Assembly (NCBI RefSeq): GCF_025215495.1
Contig: NZ_CP104302.1
Coordinates: 2,976,001 to 3,040,000, forward strand
Source: Mycolicibacterium brumae
Lineage (GTDB): Bacteria; Actinomycetota; Actinomycetes; Mycobacteriales; Mycobacteriaceae
Length of the DNA stretch: 64,000 bases
Reading direction: 5' to 3'
Under the pieces are notes generated by a model that saw nothing but the letters and a program-made list of their open reading frames with translations, was not told the DNA's origin and did not search any database. Both the position numbers and the translations under genes were made by a program. Positions within the stretch are counted from its first letter, which is position 1, and each line of letters starts with the position of its first letter. Positions 26,601 to 35,668 of the stretch are shown piece after piece.

Positions 26601-29525
26601 CTATCCGTCCTTCACTGTGGCGGCGGGAGTGTTTGCGTCGACGATGACCAGCAGTGGCCGCACCAACTGCTGGGTGGGGGCCAGCAGGTCGGCCAGGCGC
26701 TGTTCCTCGTTGATCCGGCGGCCGAGCTTGCCGACGCGTCCTTTCTGCGCGCCGAACAGTTCGGTCTGGTCGGCCTGGTCGTGCCAGCGCTGCGCGCGAG
26801 CGCGCCACTGTGAAAGCCGTTCGGTGGTGGCTTTTTCCTGCGCGTCGAGCACCCACCGCATCTCGCGTTGGGCGTTGTCCACGGCGACCGGAATGAGGGC
26901 GCGGTAGCGGTCGGCGTCGGCGACCGGGCCGGGGTTCGACGAGCCGGGCTTGAGTGCGGTGTCGGCGGTGAGGAAGCTGAGGTCTTCCAGCGTCTCCACC
27001 ATGCAGAAATCCGGGTTATTCGGGTTGGGGAACGTCGCGGTGGAGAACACCCGCGAAATCAGTTGCCCGCGTTTGTTGGTCAGTGTTCCCATCAACAGCA
27101 CGGTGGGCGCGTCGACGTCGCCGCGAATGACGAACACCTGGTTGCGGCCAAGCGCGGTTAGCGCCCGGTCACTAGCCCAGTCAAGCACCGGATGCAGCGG
27201 GCCGAGGTAGTGGGCTTCAGGCCAGGTGGTGTTGTCGACGCCCTTGCCTTGTCGCGCGACCCGCAGTTGGGCCTCCCCCACCGCTGGGTTGGTGGCGAGC
27301 TTGAGCCGTTCGAACACGCGGCCGTGCTGCAGATAGTTCTGCGGCAACTGAACGAGTCGCTGCCGCAGGTCTTTCGGCGGGGTGAGTTCGGCAATGCCGT
27401 GCGCCTTGTTGACCGTCCAGCCGACACCGTTGTGCTCCGGTGACGCGTGCGGAACGTCGTGAAACGCGGCGTGCAGGGCCTCGTCGAGGAAGGTGAGGTC
27501 GTCGGCGTAGAGACTCTGCCGCGCAGACGCGGGCAGCACCGGTGGGGTGTCGTCGTTCGCATCGAACAGAGCGAACAGTGCGTCCAGGTCGTCGCCGTCG
27601 GCGACCTCATCGGCGGTGCGGACCGCTGTACCCAGATCCATTCCCTTGGCGAGCACGTCGCGGATGGCGTTCTCCTCCTCGGAGACGCTGTGCTTACCCA
27701 TCAGCGAGGCAACGTCACCGAGGGTCGAGTGTGCCTGGTTCTCGCGTTCCAATAGTTTGGAGAGCACGCGCAGGTCACCGGAGAACTCGGGATCGGTCGG
27801 TTCCAGGATGAGCGAGGAGATGACCGGTGGGTGCTTCTGTCCGTAGCGGTCGATGCGGCCATTGCGCTGCTCGATCCGGATCAGGCTCCACGGGATGTCG
27901 TAGTGGATGAGGTGGTGGCACTGGGCGTGCAGGTTCACGCCTTCGGAGGCGACGTCACCGGTGACCAGGACCCGGATCGGGGAGGTCTCCAGTTTGAAGC
28001 TGTCTACGATCTCCTGCTGCTCCTTGTCGCACAGCCCACCGTGCAGCATGGCGATGTTGTCGGCGTTCAGGCCGGTGGCCTTCGGCAGGTGGTCACGCAG
28101 CCAGGTCAAGGTGGCGACACGTTCGGCGAACACCACCGCCCTGATCGAACTATTTTGTCCGACACCGATTTCCGTGAGCCGCTGCACGAGGGCGGCGAAC
28201 TTGCCGGCCGTCTCGTCGAGGGCCTTGGCGTTGAGGTCGCCGAGTGTTTTCAGCGCTTGAAGTTCGGCGCGCTGCTCGCGGTCGGCGTCGTCAAGTTTGT
28301 TGCGGCGCTGCTTGATCGACTCGGCCAGTGCCGCCGGCGAGGATAGGTAGGCCTTGGCGAGCGTCCACGGGAATAGCGCCTTGGTGTCCCCGGAGTACGG
28401 CGAACTGCCAGTCTGTGGGTGCAGCCAGGTCTGGGACAGTTCCGCGGCCACCGCGTCCTCGGCGGGTGAGGGCGTGACCAGGCGGTGGACCGGCTCGGCG
28501 CGTTCAGCCCAGTCGCCGCCGACCTCGACCGCGACGTCGGGGCTGTGCCGGTGTCGGCGGATGAGCAGCGATTCCACGTCCTGTTTGGTGAACGTGCCGT
28601 CCGGCTTGACCACGGTCGGGTCCAGCAGACGCAGCAGTTCCGCGAAAGATTCCTCGCGGCCGTTGTGCGGGGTGGCCGACGCCAGGATCAGCGCCTCGGT
28701 GTTGGGAGCGAGCACGCGGGCCAGCTCGTTGTTCTGGGTGCCCGTGTTGGTGAGGTTGTGCGATTCGTCGATGACGACCGCGTCCCACTGCTGGCGCTCC
28801 AGGTGGGCCTTGTAGCGCGGGCTCTTCAGGGTGTCGATCGAGATGATGGCCCGCTTGAAGTAAGTGAACGGGTTGCGGGTGGCGGGCAGCTTCTGGCGGA
28901 CCTTCTGGATGCCGGCCGAGTCCAAGCGGACGAACGGCAACGCGAAACGGCACCACAGTTCGTGCTGCATCTGCTCGAGGACGTGCTTGGGGGTGACGAC
29001 GAGGATGCGCTCGCCGCGACCGCGTCGCACCAACTCCGAGAGGATCATCCCGATCTCGATAGTCTTGCCCAGACCCACGGCGTCGGCGATCAGAATGCGG
29101 GGCCGGATGTGCTGCGGGTCGAGCGCCTTGGTGACCGCGGCCCGCTGATAGGCCAGCGCGTCCGCGAGCATGTGCGTCGAGACTGTCAGCGTCTGATCGC
29201 CATAGGGCACGGGCGTCTTGCGCAGCAGTGCTTCCAGCCAGAGCCGGGAGTCCCGATAGCCCGAGGAACCGTCGGCGACCACCTTTGCTGCTCTAGGGTC
29301 CTGGACCTCGATGGTGTCGAGACTCGAATAGAAGGCGGCCGTCGTCTCGGCCACGAGTTCGGACAGGCCGCGCACCCGGACGAGCCAGCCGTCGGCGCCC
29401 TGCTCGGCGGAGGTGACAAGCCACTCTTCGTCGCGGACGACGACCACTGATCCCGGTGCGACGTTGAGATCCGTCGTTTGCGCAGAAATGCCCCAGCCCT
29501 CCCCGAGTTTGCTTCGAGTGACCAA
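26601..29525 (-). CDS. SNF2-family helicase, DrmD-like
   Basis: This 974-aa protein is an SF2 helicase/translocase of the SNF2 type. Motifs are IADAVGLGKTIEIGMIL (about 152), DAVVIDESHNL (about 252), ILASATPHNG, and a C-terminal half with VLVTGDVASEGVNL and RIEQRNGRIDRYGQ. The N-terminal about 110 residues form an SH3-like region often seen in this subfamily, and the tail after 700 is uncharacterised. It is the first gene of the six-gene operon, as drmD is in class 1 DISARM. The start is TTG 29525; no better in-frame ATG or GTG is near, so the start is uncertain. Confidence 0.87.
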   Translation of the reverse strand: MVTRSKLGEGWGISAQTTDLNVAPGSVVVVRDEEWLVTSAEQGADGWLVRVRGLSELVAETTAAFYSSLDTIEVQDPRAAKVVADGSSGYRDSRLWLEALLRKTPVPYGDQTLTVSTHMLADALAYQRAAVTKALDPQHIRPRILIADAVGLGKTIEIGMILSELVRRGRGERILVVTPKHVLEQMQHELWCRFALPFVRLDSAGIQKVRQKLPATRNPFTYFKRAIISIDTLKSPRYKAHLERQQWDAVVIDESHNLTNTGTQNNELARVLAPNTEALILASATPHNGREESFAELLRLLDPTVVKPDGTFTKQDVESLLIRRHRHSPDVAVEVGGDWAERAEPVHRLVTPSPAEDAVAAELSQTWLHPQTGSSPYSGDTKALFPWTLAKAYLSSPAALAESIKQRRNKLDDADREQRAELQALKTLGDLNAKALDETAGKFAALVQRLTEIGVGQNSSIRAVVFAERVATLTWLRDHLPKATGLNADNIAMLHGGLCDKEQQEIVDSFKLETSPIRVLVTGDVASEGVNLHAQCHHLIHYDIPWSLIRIEQRNGRIDRYGQKHPPVISSLILEPTDPEFSGDLRVLSKLLERENQAHSTLGDVASLMGKHSVSEEENAIRDVLAKGMDLGTAVRTADEVADGDDLDALFALFDANDDTPPVLPASARQSLYADDLTFLDEALHAAFHDVPHASPEHNGVGWTVNKAHGIAELTPPKDLRQRLVQLPQNYLQHGRVFERLKLATNPAVGEAQLRVARQGKGVDNTTWPEAHYLGPLHPVLDWASDRALTALGRNQVFVIRGDVDAPTVLLMGTLTNKRGQLISRVFSTATFPNPNNPDFCMVETLEDLSFLTADTALKPGSSNPGPVADADRYRALIPVAVDNAQREMRWVLDAQEKATTERLSQWRARAQRWHDQADQTELFGAQKGRVGKLGRRINEEQRLADLLAPTQQLVRPLLVIVDANTPAATVKDG

Positions 29526-29602
29526 GTTAGCGCGCCTAGCCGACAGGTGGGTATCACTCGGCCGCTAGTTGTGTCGGAAAGGTCTGCCAACGGCAGCCAT
29601 GC

Positions 29603-29860
29603 TTACGCGGGTGTCGGCAACCCGGAAACCAGCTTGCCCGCATCGACGTCCAAACCTTCAGCGATCTTGACGATCGTCTCCAGCCGCAGGCTGCGCTGAC
29701 CGCGTTCGACCTTCCCAAGCTGCGTCCAGTGAATGCCGCACCGCGCGGCGGCAGCTTCCTGGCTGAGCCCGAGTTCGAGCCGGCGGGCCCGCACGCGCTC
29801 GCCGAATGCTCGCGTGGTCGCGTTTAACGGTGGGGTGGCCGGCACGGCTCCCAAGCACAT
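29603..29860 (-). CDS. Small XRE-family HTH regulator
   Basis: This 85-aa protein contains an XRE/Cro-type helix-turn-helix: FGERVRARRLELGLSQEAAAARCGIHWTQLGKVERGQRSL, then LETIVKIAEGLDVDAGKLV. The frame extends upstream to 30034, but that stretch overlaps the divergent gene, so I chose ATG 29860. It lies 77 bp upstream of the first gene of the DISARM-like operon on the same strand, in the right position to control it. Small XRE proteins next to defence operons usually repress them. It is probably a regulator, though the targets are not shown by the sequence. Confidence 0.75.
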   Translation of the reverse strand: MCLGAVPATPPLNATTRAFGERVRARRLELGLSQEAAAARCGIHWTQLGKVERGQRSLRLETIVKIAEGLDVDAGKLVSGLPTPA

Positions 29861-29911
29861 ACGTCCCAGGCGAAACAGGCCAGAGCGTATCGCCCCCATG
29901 CGGAACGTGCC

Positions 29912-29917
29912 TATACT
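29912..29917 (+). promoter_or_regulatory. Putative -10 box of the rightward gene
   Basis: TATACT is an excellent mycobacterial -10 hexamer, 35 bp upstream of the GTG at 29953. I see no clear -35 box. It lies in the intergenic space shared with the leftward XRE gene, so the two promoters may be controlled together. Confidence 0.4.
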
Positions 29918-29952
29918 CTGTCCTACTACACCCGACCGGGAAGGCGGACAGA

Positions 29953-30717
29953 GTGCTGGACGACCCCGACGAGGCAGTTTCACCAGACGAGGACGAAGAC
30001 GCCGCCACTCTCGCCGATCTGGACTACCCGGCATCGCAGCGTCCCGAGTTCGCGACCGGCCGGGCCTATCAGATCCTCGACGAAGTAGCGCTGCGCATCC
30101 TCGAGATTCGCCTGGCGCTCATGGTGGTGACCGAAGAAGTTTCGCTTCGCCTGGACGATTTCTACCCACGCCTCACTGCCCTCGAATTGCTTGCCGATCA
30201 AGCCGTAGGTGCCGCAGGGCTGCTGCTCTTGAGCGCGGAACTCGACGATGCCTGGGGTTCACAGCCGTCCCGCCCTCAGGCCGTCTACGCCCGCCACAAG
30301 GCGGCGGTCAGCCGCGGGGCGCCACGTGCTTTCCCACCCGCGTCCTCACTGTGGCATTTCAACACCGTGCTCAAGGCGGTCGGGGAGCCCGCGATCGGCC
30401 CGGATTTCAGAGCCCGGCCGCAATGCCCGGCAACGATTCGCGACGGATCTCGGCAGTGCAGCAACGGCGTCCTCTACCTCGGCGGCAACGCGTTCGCCTC
30501 GGGTTGTTTCTCACATGCCACCGAAGCTGAACGCGACCGCTACCGGCAACACCAGGACGACCGGACCGAGGCCAACGTCGAGGCGGGCCAGCTGCAGCAT
30601 CTGGCTCTCACCGGCCTGGGACGGAAGATCACCAGGGACTGGCTACGGCGCCGGCACGAACCGGGCTCGCTGTACCAGCTCATCAACCAACCCGACGGGC
30701 CCTTTCACCCCGAGTAG
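29953..30717 (+). CDS. Hypothetical protein, divergent from the XRE regulator
   Basis: This 254-aa soluble protein starts at GTG 29953 behind GGAAGGCGGACAG. The N-terminus is very acidic (DDPDEAVSPDEDEDAATLADLD), followed by a helical region (RAYQILDEVALRILEIRLALM...EEVSLRLDDFYPRLTALELL). The C-terminal half holds CPATIRDGSRQC and SGCFSHATEAER, where Cys and His could bind zinc. I do not recognise the family. A decayed second copy lies directly downstream (30775-31029), so it has been duplicated. It is divergent from the regulator of the DISARM-like operon, so it could be a related defence or control gene. Confidence 0.7.
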   Translation: MLDDPDEAVSPDEDEDAATLADLDYPASQRPEFATGRAYQILDEVALRILEIRLALMVVTEEVSLRLDDFYPRLTALELLADQAVGAAGLLLLSAELDDAWGSQPSRPQAVYARHKAAVSRGAPRAFPPASSLWHFNTVLKAVGEPAIGPDFRARPQCPATIRDGSRQCSNGVLYLGGNAFASGCFSHATEAERDRYRQHQDDRTEANVEAGQLQHLALTGLGRKITRDWLRRRHEPGSLYQLINQPDGPFHPE

Positions 30718-30774
30718 TGGACCGGGGGCGCATGGAACCAGGACCCATCCGCAGACAGCGCTGCCGTCATTGAT

Positions 30775-31029
30775 GACGGCATTCACGTGCCACAGGATCG
30801 ACGACGCGACGGCGAGTTCGCCACGGCGCGGGCGGCGCAGATCTTTCGATGAGATCGGCCTACGTCTGCTCGGTATGCGGCTGGCGCTCGATGCAGCGAC
30901 TAAGGAGGCCACGCGGCGGCTCGACGATTTCTACCCGCATCTGGAGGCCCTGGACGCGTCGCCCCCGACGCCGTGGTGCCGCCGGGTTGCTACCTGATCA
31001 ACGAACCTGCACCCGACGACCTCTCCTGA
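30775..31029 (+). pseudogene. Decayed partial copy of the 29953-30717 gene
   Basis: Reading across frames, GEFATARAAQIF / DEIGLRLLGMRLALDAAT / RLDDFYPHLEALD match EFATGRAYQIL / DEVALRILEIRLAL / RLDDFYPRLTALE of the upstream gene. One extra T near 30848 breaks the frame between the first two blocks, and a second shift follows near 30960. The end YLINEPAPDD matches YQLINQPDGP at the C-terminus of the intact gene, so most of the C-terminal half has been deleted. This is a tandem duplicate that has degraded, and it makes no product. Confidence 0.7.
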
Positions 31030-31214
31030 ACTCCGTCCCCGTCAGTTCGCCCAAACCCGACCCCGCGTCGCGCACAAAAAACGCGCCCAATGCGCCCCTC
31101 CGGTTATCTGTAACTACTGCCCACCTGCAGCTTCCCAAAACCAGTCACACCTCTTGCACTAAGGTCACGAAACGGTAACGGCCATTTTCGTCCGTACGTA
31201 ATTAAGCTGCACTC

Positions 31215-31622
31215 ATGGCCGCCGAAAAGTGCCCCAGATGTGGTGACGATCTACCCACTCCGCCGCCGTATGGGCGGCGCGGCCGACCTCCTCGCTGGTG
31301 CTCACAACAGTGCCGCCGAGCCGCCTACGAGGAGCGTCGCGCGGCGGCCAACGGTGCGATCGCGGTGCGCATAGAAGTCGTCGAGAAACCCGTCGACAGG
31401 GTCGTCGAACGCGTGCGGGTGAAGGTCATAGAGCAGCGGGTCACACCCGCCAAGGCAGCCCGGATCGTCCTTGAGTCGCCGACTGCCTGCCGAACCGTCC
31501 TTGCGGGCCTCACCAACGAAGTCAACTCAGTTGACTTCGACTCCAAGGCGCACACCGCCACGATCAAAGCCGCTGAAGAGCTACTTCGAGCTCTGCGGCG
31601 CCGACGCCATCTCTACCTTTAG
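31215..31622 (+). CDS. Small zinc-ribbon protein
   Basis: This 135-aa protein starts MAAEKCPRCGDDLP and continues RPPRWCSQQCRRAAYEERR, a four-Cys zinc ribbon (C6, C9, C28, C32) followed by a basic helix. The rest is charged and helical (KPVDRVVERVRVKVIEQRV..., then KAAEELLRALRRRR). Proteins of this layout are common in actinobacterial integrative elements and probably bind DNA or RNA. No partner is evident. It reads rightward and ends 41 bp before the converging HTH gene. Confidence 0.7.
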   Translation: MAAEKCPRCGDDLPTPPPYGRRGRPPRWCSQQCRRAAYEERRAAANGAIAVRIEVVEKPVDRVVERVRVKVIEQRVTPAKAARIVLESPTACRTVLAGLTNEVNSVDFDSKAHTATIKAAEELLRALRRRRHLYL

Positions 31623-31662
31623 CCGGCCAGCTGGATGTAGAGCTCCCCCTACCCGCCGCACG

Positions 31663-32049
31663 TCATCCGAAAAGTGAGAACTGATCGCCTGCGGTCACGT
31701 TGGGGTTCTTGGGTTTCCGAGCCTGCCGCTGGACTGGCTTGGACGTTTCGCCGGGATCACAACGCGGCGCCGACCCTGGTTGACGTGGGAGAACGCGGCG
31801 GCTGTCGATGTAGTCCCGGATGTCGTCCTCGGCCATGCGCCATTGCCGTCCGATCTTGTACCCGGACACCAGACCTGCCCGGAATTCGTCGGCCAGCGAG
31901 CGCGCGGTCACCCCGCCGATGCGTTGGGCAGCCTCCGCCAGGCTGTACGTCAGCGGCTCCGGCGACGGCGAGCTCCCTGGTGCAGGGATCTCCGGGCCTT
32001 GCGTCTGATCGCACTGGCATGTGCAGCGCGACAGCAATTTCCGTGCCAT
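31663..32049 (-). CDS. HTH_17/MerR-like DNA-binding protein
   Basis: This 128-aa protein starts at ATG 32049. It has an N-terminal Cys pair (RCTCQC), a Pro-rich linker, then a helix-turn-helix of the excisionase/HTH_17 type: YSLAEAAQRIGGVTARSLADEF...GYKIGRQWRMAEDDIRDYIDSRR. Such domains act as excisionases or element-specific regulators. It is the second protein of this kind in the island besides the xis gene at 32520 and is transcribed away from it. The frame extends upstream to 32364 without coding character. Confidence 0.65.
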   Translation of the reverse strand: MARKLLSRCTCQCDQTQGPEIPAPGSSPSPEPLTYSLAEAAQRIGGVTARSLADEFRAGLVSGYKIGRQWRMAEDDIRDYIDSRRVLPRQPGSAPRCDPGETSKPVQRQARKPKNPNVTAGDQFSLFG

Positions 32050-32519
32050 ACGACGAACGCTAAGCCCACACTGACCCTCGTTCGACAGCCAAACCGAATC
32101 GGTTCTGGACGGTTCGACGACGCTCGTCACGGCGCTTTGCGGTGCGCCGCAGTTCCGCTCGTGCCGTTTCGCTACATTTCGGTACATTTCGACACCTACG
32201 GCTTCCTGTTGACCCGCTTCGACTCGTCCCGTAACCAACTGTGCTGCAGCGGTATTCAAATTTTCCAGCGCCACAGCGCTGGAAATGAGTGACTTGAAAA
32301 GTCTTAGGAAATTGATTCGTCTTGGCTGCTGCAATGTCGGTGAGACGCCCTTTACCGTCTGCACATGGACGACATCGTCGCGGCGCGAACCACACTCCTA
32401 TCGCACAGCTGCGACACCGCAATGCCACGAATTGCGGTGCGGCTGTCAGCGCTCCGGTCGCATCATCGCTCGCTCCCGCACGCTCGCTGCTGGCTGATGT
32501 CGAGAGGAGGTGAACCACG
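32050..32519. other. 470-bp gap before xis-int, no clear gene
   Basis: The gap between the divergent HTH gene and xis is moderately AT-rich. Two tandem copies of ACATTTCG with a third partial copy lie at 32170-32190 (TACATTTCGGTACATTTCG), a possible regulator site. GAGAGGAGGTGA at 32501-32512 is a strong ribosome-binding site for xis. I see no convincing coding frame. Confidence 0.4.
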
Positions 32520-32702
32520 GTGAAGGACGATCTGTTCGACAGCCTGCCGCTGCTGTTGTCGGTGCCCCAGGCGGCGAAGATCCTGGGGATCAGCCGGGCC
32601 GCCGGCTACCGACTGGCCAAGTCCGGCGACCTACCGACCCGCCGACTCGGCGGTCGGGTGTATGTCGTGACTGAGTCACTTCGCGAGCTCGGCGCCGCGT
32701 GA
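32520..32702 (+). CDS. xis: Excisionase-like HTH protein
   Basis: This 60-aa protein starts at GTG 32520 behind a strong GGAGGTGA site. The sequence LSVPQAAKILGISRAAGYRLAKSGDLPTRRLGGRVYVV is the winged-helix/HTH_17 fold of AlpA/Xis-type excisionases. It overlaps the integrase start in a GTGA junction. Excisionases bend att DNA and steer the integrase towards excision. The gene is intact although its integrase partner is split. Confidence 0.85.
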   Translation: MKDDLFDSLPLLLSVPQAAKILGISRAAGYRLAKSGDLPTRRLGGRVYVVTESLRELGAA

Positions 32703-33105
32703 AAGGCTCGGTCTTCCAACGCGGACCGAAGTGGTACTACAAGTTCCGCGCACCCGAACGTGACATGTCCACGGGCCGATACCCGTGGGTCACCAAGGGC
32801 GGCTTCCGCACCGAGAAGGAGGCGTGGAAGGCCTGCCGCGACGCCATGCGCGACGCCGACGAGGGCCGCGTCGTGCGCCCGACCGCCCGCACCTTCGCGC
32901 AGTTCTTCGACGAATGGTTCGCCGGCGTGCAGCCGACCCTCGATGCCACCACATGGCAAAGCTGGAAGGACTACGCCAGGCTGTACGTGGTGCCCCGGAT
33001 CGGCGGCAAACGCCTCCAACAGCTCAACGAACCCGACCTCCTGAACCTCTACGGTCAGCTGCTCGCCGAGGGACGCATCAAACCGGACCGCGACAGCATC
33101 ATGTA
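32699..33105 (+). pseudogene. int: Tyrosine integrase, 5' part, split by IS21
   Basis: GTG 32699 opens an integrase that begins MKGSVFQRGPKWYYKFRAP, the arm-binding domain, followed by the SAM-like core-binding domain (FAQFFDEWFAGVQPTLDATTW). After codon 135 the frame runs into the IS21 element inserted at 33106, and translation would stop at 33136. The remaining two thirds of the gene resume at 35771. Joining the two parts and removing one copy of the CATGTA duplication gives a single 442-codon frame, so the insertion is the only visible defect. Confidence 0.88.
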
Positions 33106-33271
33106 TGTCAGCGGTCACGTTTTTCCTCAGGTTTGAGGGGTTTTCCGTCACGTAATTCCTCACCGGCTGTCACGTAATTCCCCACCCTGGGGTGTGTCTG
33201 GCCGGGGTTGGGGGTGCTGCTCAGGTTCGCTCCGTTCAGGTGCCCCGCCGCGGGGCCTGGAAGGGGCTGTA

Positions 33272-34822
33272 GTGGCGAGGAGATCGTGGAACGTGACCGA
33301 TTTTGTGGAGATGTTCCGGCATTGGCATGCCGGGCGCTCGCAGGTGCAGATTCATCAGGCGTTGGGCATCGACCGAAAGACCATCCGCAAGTATTTGGCG
33401 CCAGCGGTGGCGCAGGGACTGTGCCCGGCGCCGGCGGAGGCGTTCGACGAGGCGCTGTGGCGGCAGCGGATCGCGGGGTGGTTCCCGGAGTTGGTCGATC
33501 CGTGTGCTCGGGCGCTGACCTGGGATCGTATCGACGGTCACCGGGAGTGGATCGATGAGCAGCTCAAGGTGCCGGTGACGGTGGCCACGATCGCTCAACG
33601 GCTTCGGGATGACCACGGTGCCGACGTGTCGGAGTCGACGGTGCGGCGTTATATCGCAACGACTTTCGCCGATCGCGGGCTGGAGGACAAGGCGACGGTG
33701 CCGCGCGGTGCGGTCGATCCGGGCAGTGAAGCGCAGATCGATTACGGCCGGATGGGCATGTGGACCGATCCTGACACCGGCAAGCGTGTGGCGGTGTGGA
33801 TGTTCGCGATGATCCTGTCGTGCTCACGGATGCTGTTCGTCCAACCCGTGCTGCGGATGGATCAGCGGTCTTGGAATGCCTCGCATGTGGCGGCGTTCGA
33901 GTTCTTCGGCGGCGTGCCGGCCCGGTTGGTGTGCGACAACCTCAAGACCGGGGTGATCCGCCCGGATCTGTATGACCCGCTGATCAACCTGGCCTACGGC
34001 GAACTCGCCGCGTTCTACGGAACGTTGGTCGATCCGGCGCGGGCGAACAAGCCGAAGGACAAGCCGCGGATCGAGCGGCCGATGCCCTACATCCGGGACT
34101 CGTTCTTCGCCGGCCGGCAGTTCGGCTCGCTGGCCCAGATGCAGGACGAGGCTCTGCGGTGGGCCACCGAGGTCTACGGGACCCATAAGCACCGCGGGAT
34201 GGACAACGCGCTGCCTAACGAGGTGTTCGCCGCGGTGGAGCGCGATGCGCTGGCACCGTTGCCGCGCAGGGGGTTTGAGCCGGTCGTCTACACCCTCGGG
34301 GTGCTCGGGACCGATTGCCACGTGCGCGCTGGGAAAGCGTTCTACTCCGCGCCGTGGCGGCTGATGGGCCAAAAGCTCACCGTCCGCGCTGCCGGGGACG
34401 TGGTGCAGATCTTCCACGACGGCGCGGTGGTGGCCACTCACGTGCTTCACCTGAGTGGCCGTTCGACCAACTTCGAGCACTACCCGCCGCAGAAGGTCGC
34501 CCACTGCTTGCGCACCGTCACCTGGTGCCGGACCCAGGCTGAGCAGATCGGGCCCGCGGCGGTGGCGGTCGTCGCGGAGCTCTCGACGGTCAACGCGATT
34601 CATCGGTTGCGTTCCATCCAGGGGATTGTCGGGCTGCGGGAGCGTTACGGCGCGGCCCGCCTGGACGCCGCGTGCGCCCGCGCGCTTGCAGTCGGCGATC
34701 CGCGGTATCGCACCATCAAGAACATCCTGGCCGCTGGAGCCGAATGCGACGGCCAGGACAGCGCCGAGTCTGCGGTGTTGCCGCCGGCGCTGCTGCGCGG
34801 ACCGCAAGCCTTCGGCGCCTGA
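33272..34822 (+). CDS. istA: IS21 transposase IstA
   Basis: This protein of about 516 aa is an IstA-type DDE transposase. It has an N-terminal HTH (QVQIHQALGIDRKTIRKYL), the first catalytic Asp in EAQIDYGRMGMW, the second in RLVCDNLKTGV, and the Glu region following KPRIERPMPY. A Mu-type beta barrel with FYSAPWRLMGQKLTVR follows. The GTG at 33272 (VARRSWNVTDFVEMF) was chosen; the frame opens further upstream at 33194. It acts with IstB and appears functional. Confidence 0.88.
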   Translation: MARRSWNVTDFVEMFRHWHAGRSQVQIHQALGIDRKTIRKYLAPAVAQGLCPAPAEAFDEALWRQRIAGWFPELVDPCARALTWDRIDGHREWIDEQLKVPVTVATIAQRLRDDHGADVSESTVRRYIATTFADRGLEDKATVPRGAVDPGSEAQIDYGRMGMWTDPDTGKRVAVWMFAMILSCSRMLFVQPVLRMDQRSWNASHVAAFEFFGGVPARLVCDNLKTGVIRPDLYDPLINLAYGELAAFYGTLVDPARANKPKDKPRIERPMPYIRDSFFAGRQFGSLAQMQDEALRWATEVYGTHKHRGMDNALPNEVFAAVERDALAPLPRRGFEPVVYTLGVLGTDCHVRAGKAFYSAPWRLMGQKLTVRAAGDVVQIFHDGAVVATHVLHLSGRSTNFEHYPPQKVAHCLRTVTWCRTQAEQIGPAAVAVVAELSTVNAIHRLRSIQGIVGLRERYGAARLDAACARALAVGDPRYRTIKNILAAGAECDGQDSAESAVLPPALLRGPQAFGA

Positions 34823-34912
34823 CCGAGGGTGCCGCGCACCGCAGCGCGTCTGAAACCCAATCCTGTCACCTGTCAACCACTTTCACACTTTCATTGAACG
34901 GATCACTCACTC

Positions 34913-35668
34913 ATGACGATTCACGATCCCAGCCTTCGGGCCGCGTTGAAGAACCTCAAACTCACCGGGATGCTTGACACCCTCGATGCCCGCCTGGCTC
35001 AAACCCGCGACGGGAAACTCGGCCACTTGGAGTTCCTGCAGGTGCTCTGCGAAGACGAGATCGCCCGCCGAGAATCGGCTGCTCTGGCCCGGCGGATCCG
35101 CCGGGCCCGCTTCGAGCAGCAAAACACCTTCGAGGACTTCGACTTCACCGTCAGCCCGAAACTGCCCGCCGCGATGCTGCGCGACCTGGCCGCGCTGCGT
35201 TGGCTCGACGCCGGAGAGTCGGTGATCCTCTACGGGCCCGTCGGAGTCGGCAAAACCCATGTGGCACAGTCACTTGGCCATCAGGTCGCCCGACGTGGAG
35301 GAGACATCCGCTTCGTCAAATGCTCACGCATGCTCGCCGACCTCGCCGGCGGGCACGCCGACCGCACCATCGGCCAACGCATGCGCGAATACACCCGGCC
35401 CCTGGTGCTCATCGTCGACGACTTCGCCATGCGCGAGCACACCGCCACCCAAAGCGACGACCTCTACGACCTGGTCTCCGACCGAGCCATCGCCGGCAAA
35501 CCGCTCATCCTGACCAGCAACCGCGCCCCCAAGGACTGGTACCCGCTGTTCCCGAACCCCGTCGTCGCCGAGTCACTGCTCGACCGGCTCATCAACACCA
35601 GCCACCAAGTCCTCATGGACGGCCCGTCCTACCGACCCCGCAAACGCCCCGGCACGACCACCGGCTGA
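34913..35668 (+). CDS. istB: IS21 helper ATPase IstB
   Basis: This 251-aa AAA+ ATPase of the DnaC/IstB type has Walker A GPVGVGKTHVA (about residues 107-117), Walker B VLIVDDFAM and the sensor segment LILTSNRAPKDW. It regulates and targets the IstA transposase. It lies 90 bp after istA inside the same element. The length is normal and there are no defects. Confidence 0.9.
   Translation: MTIHDPSLRAALKNLKLTGMLDTLDARLAQTRDGKLGHLEFLQVLCEDEIARRESAALARRIRRARFEQQNTFEDFDFTVSPKLPAAMLRDLAALRWLDAGESVILYGPVGVGKTHVAQSLGHQVARRGGDIRFVKCSRMLADLAGGHADRTIGQRMREYTRPLVLIVDDFAMREHTATQSDDLYDLVSDRAIAGKPLILTSNRAPKDWYPLFPNPVVAESLLDRLINTSHQVLMDGPSYRPRKRPGTTTG

Noticed and set aside
14942..29525. Classification of the operon as BREX or Druantia
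   Set aside because: There is no PglZ, BrxC-type ATPase or Lon-like BrxL, and none of the DruA-D or DruH partners is recognisable. The SNF2-methylase-helicase/DUF1998 order fits DISARM best, though the DruE relationship of the giant helicase stays open.
32156..32200. TACATTTCG repeats as a possible CRISPR or iteron array
   Set aside because: There are only two to three units of 8-11 bp and no spacers of constant length. No cas gene or replication protein is nearby.
32060..32518. 152-codon minus-strand frame upstream of xis
   Set aside because: Its composition is rich in Arg, Ser and Cys without pattern, the ribosome-binding site is missing and it overlaps likely control sequences of xis.
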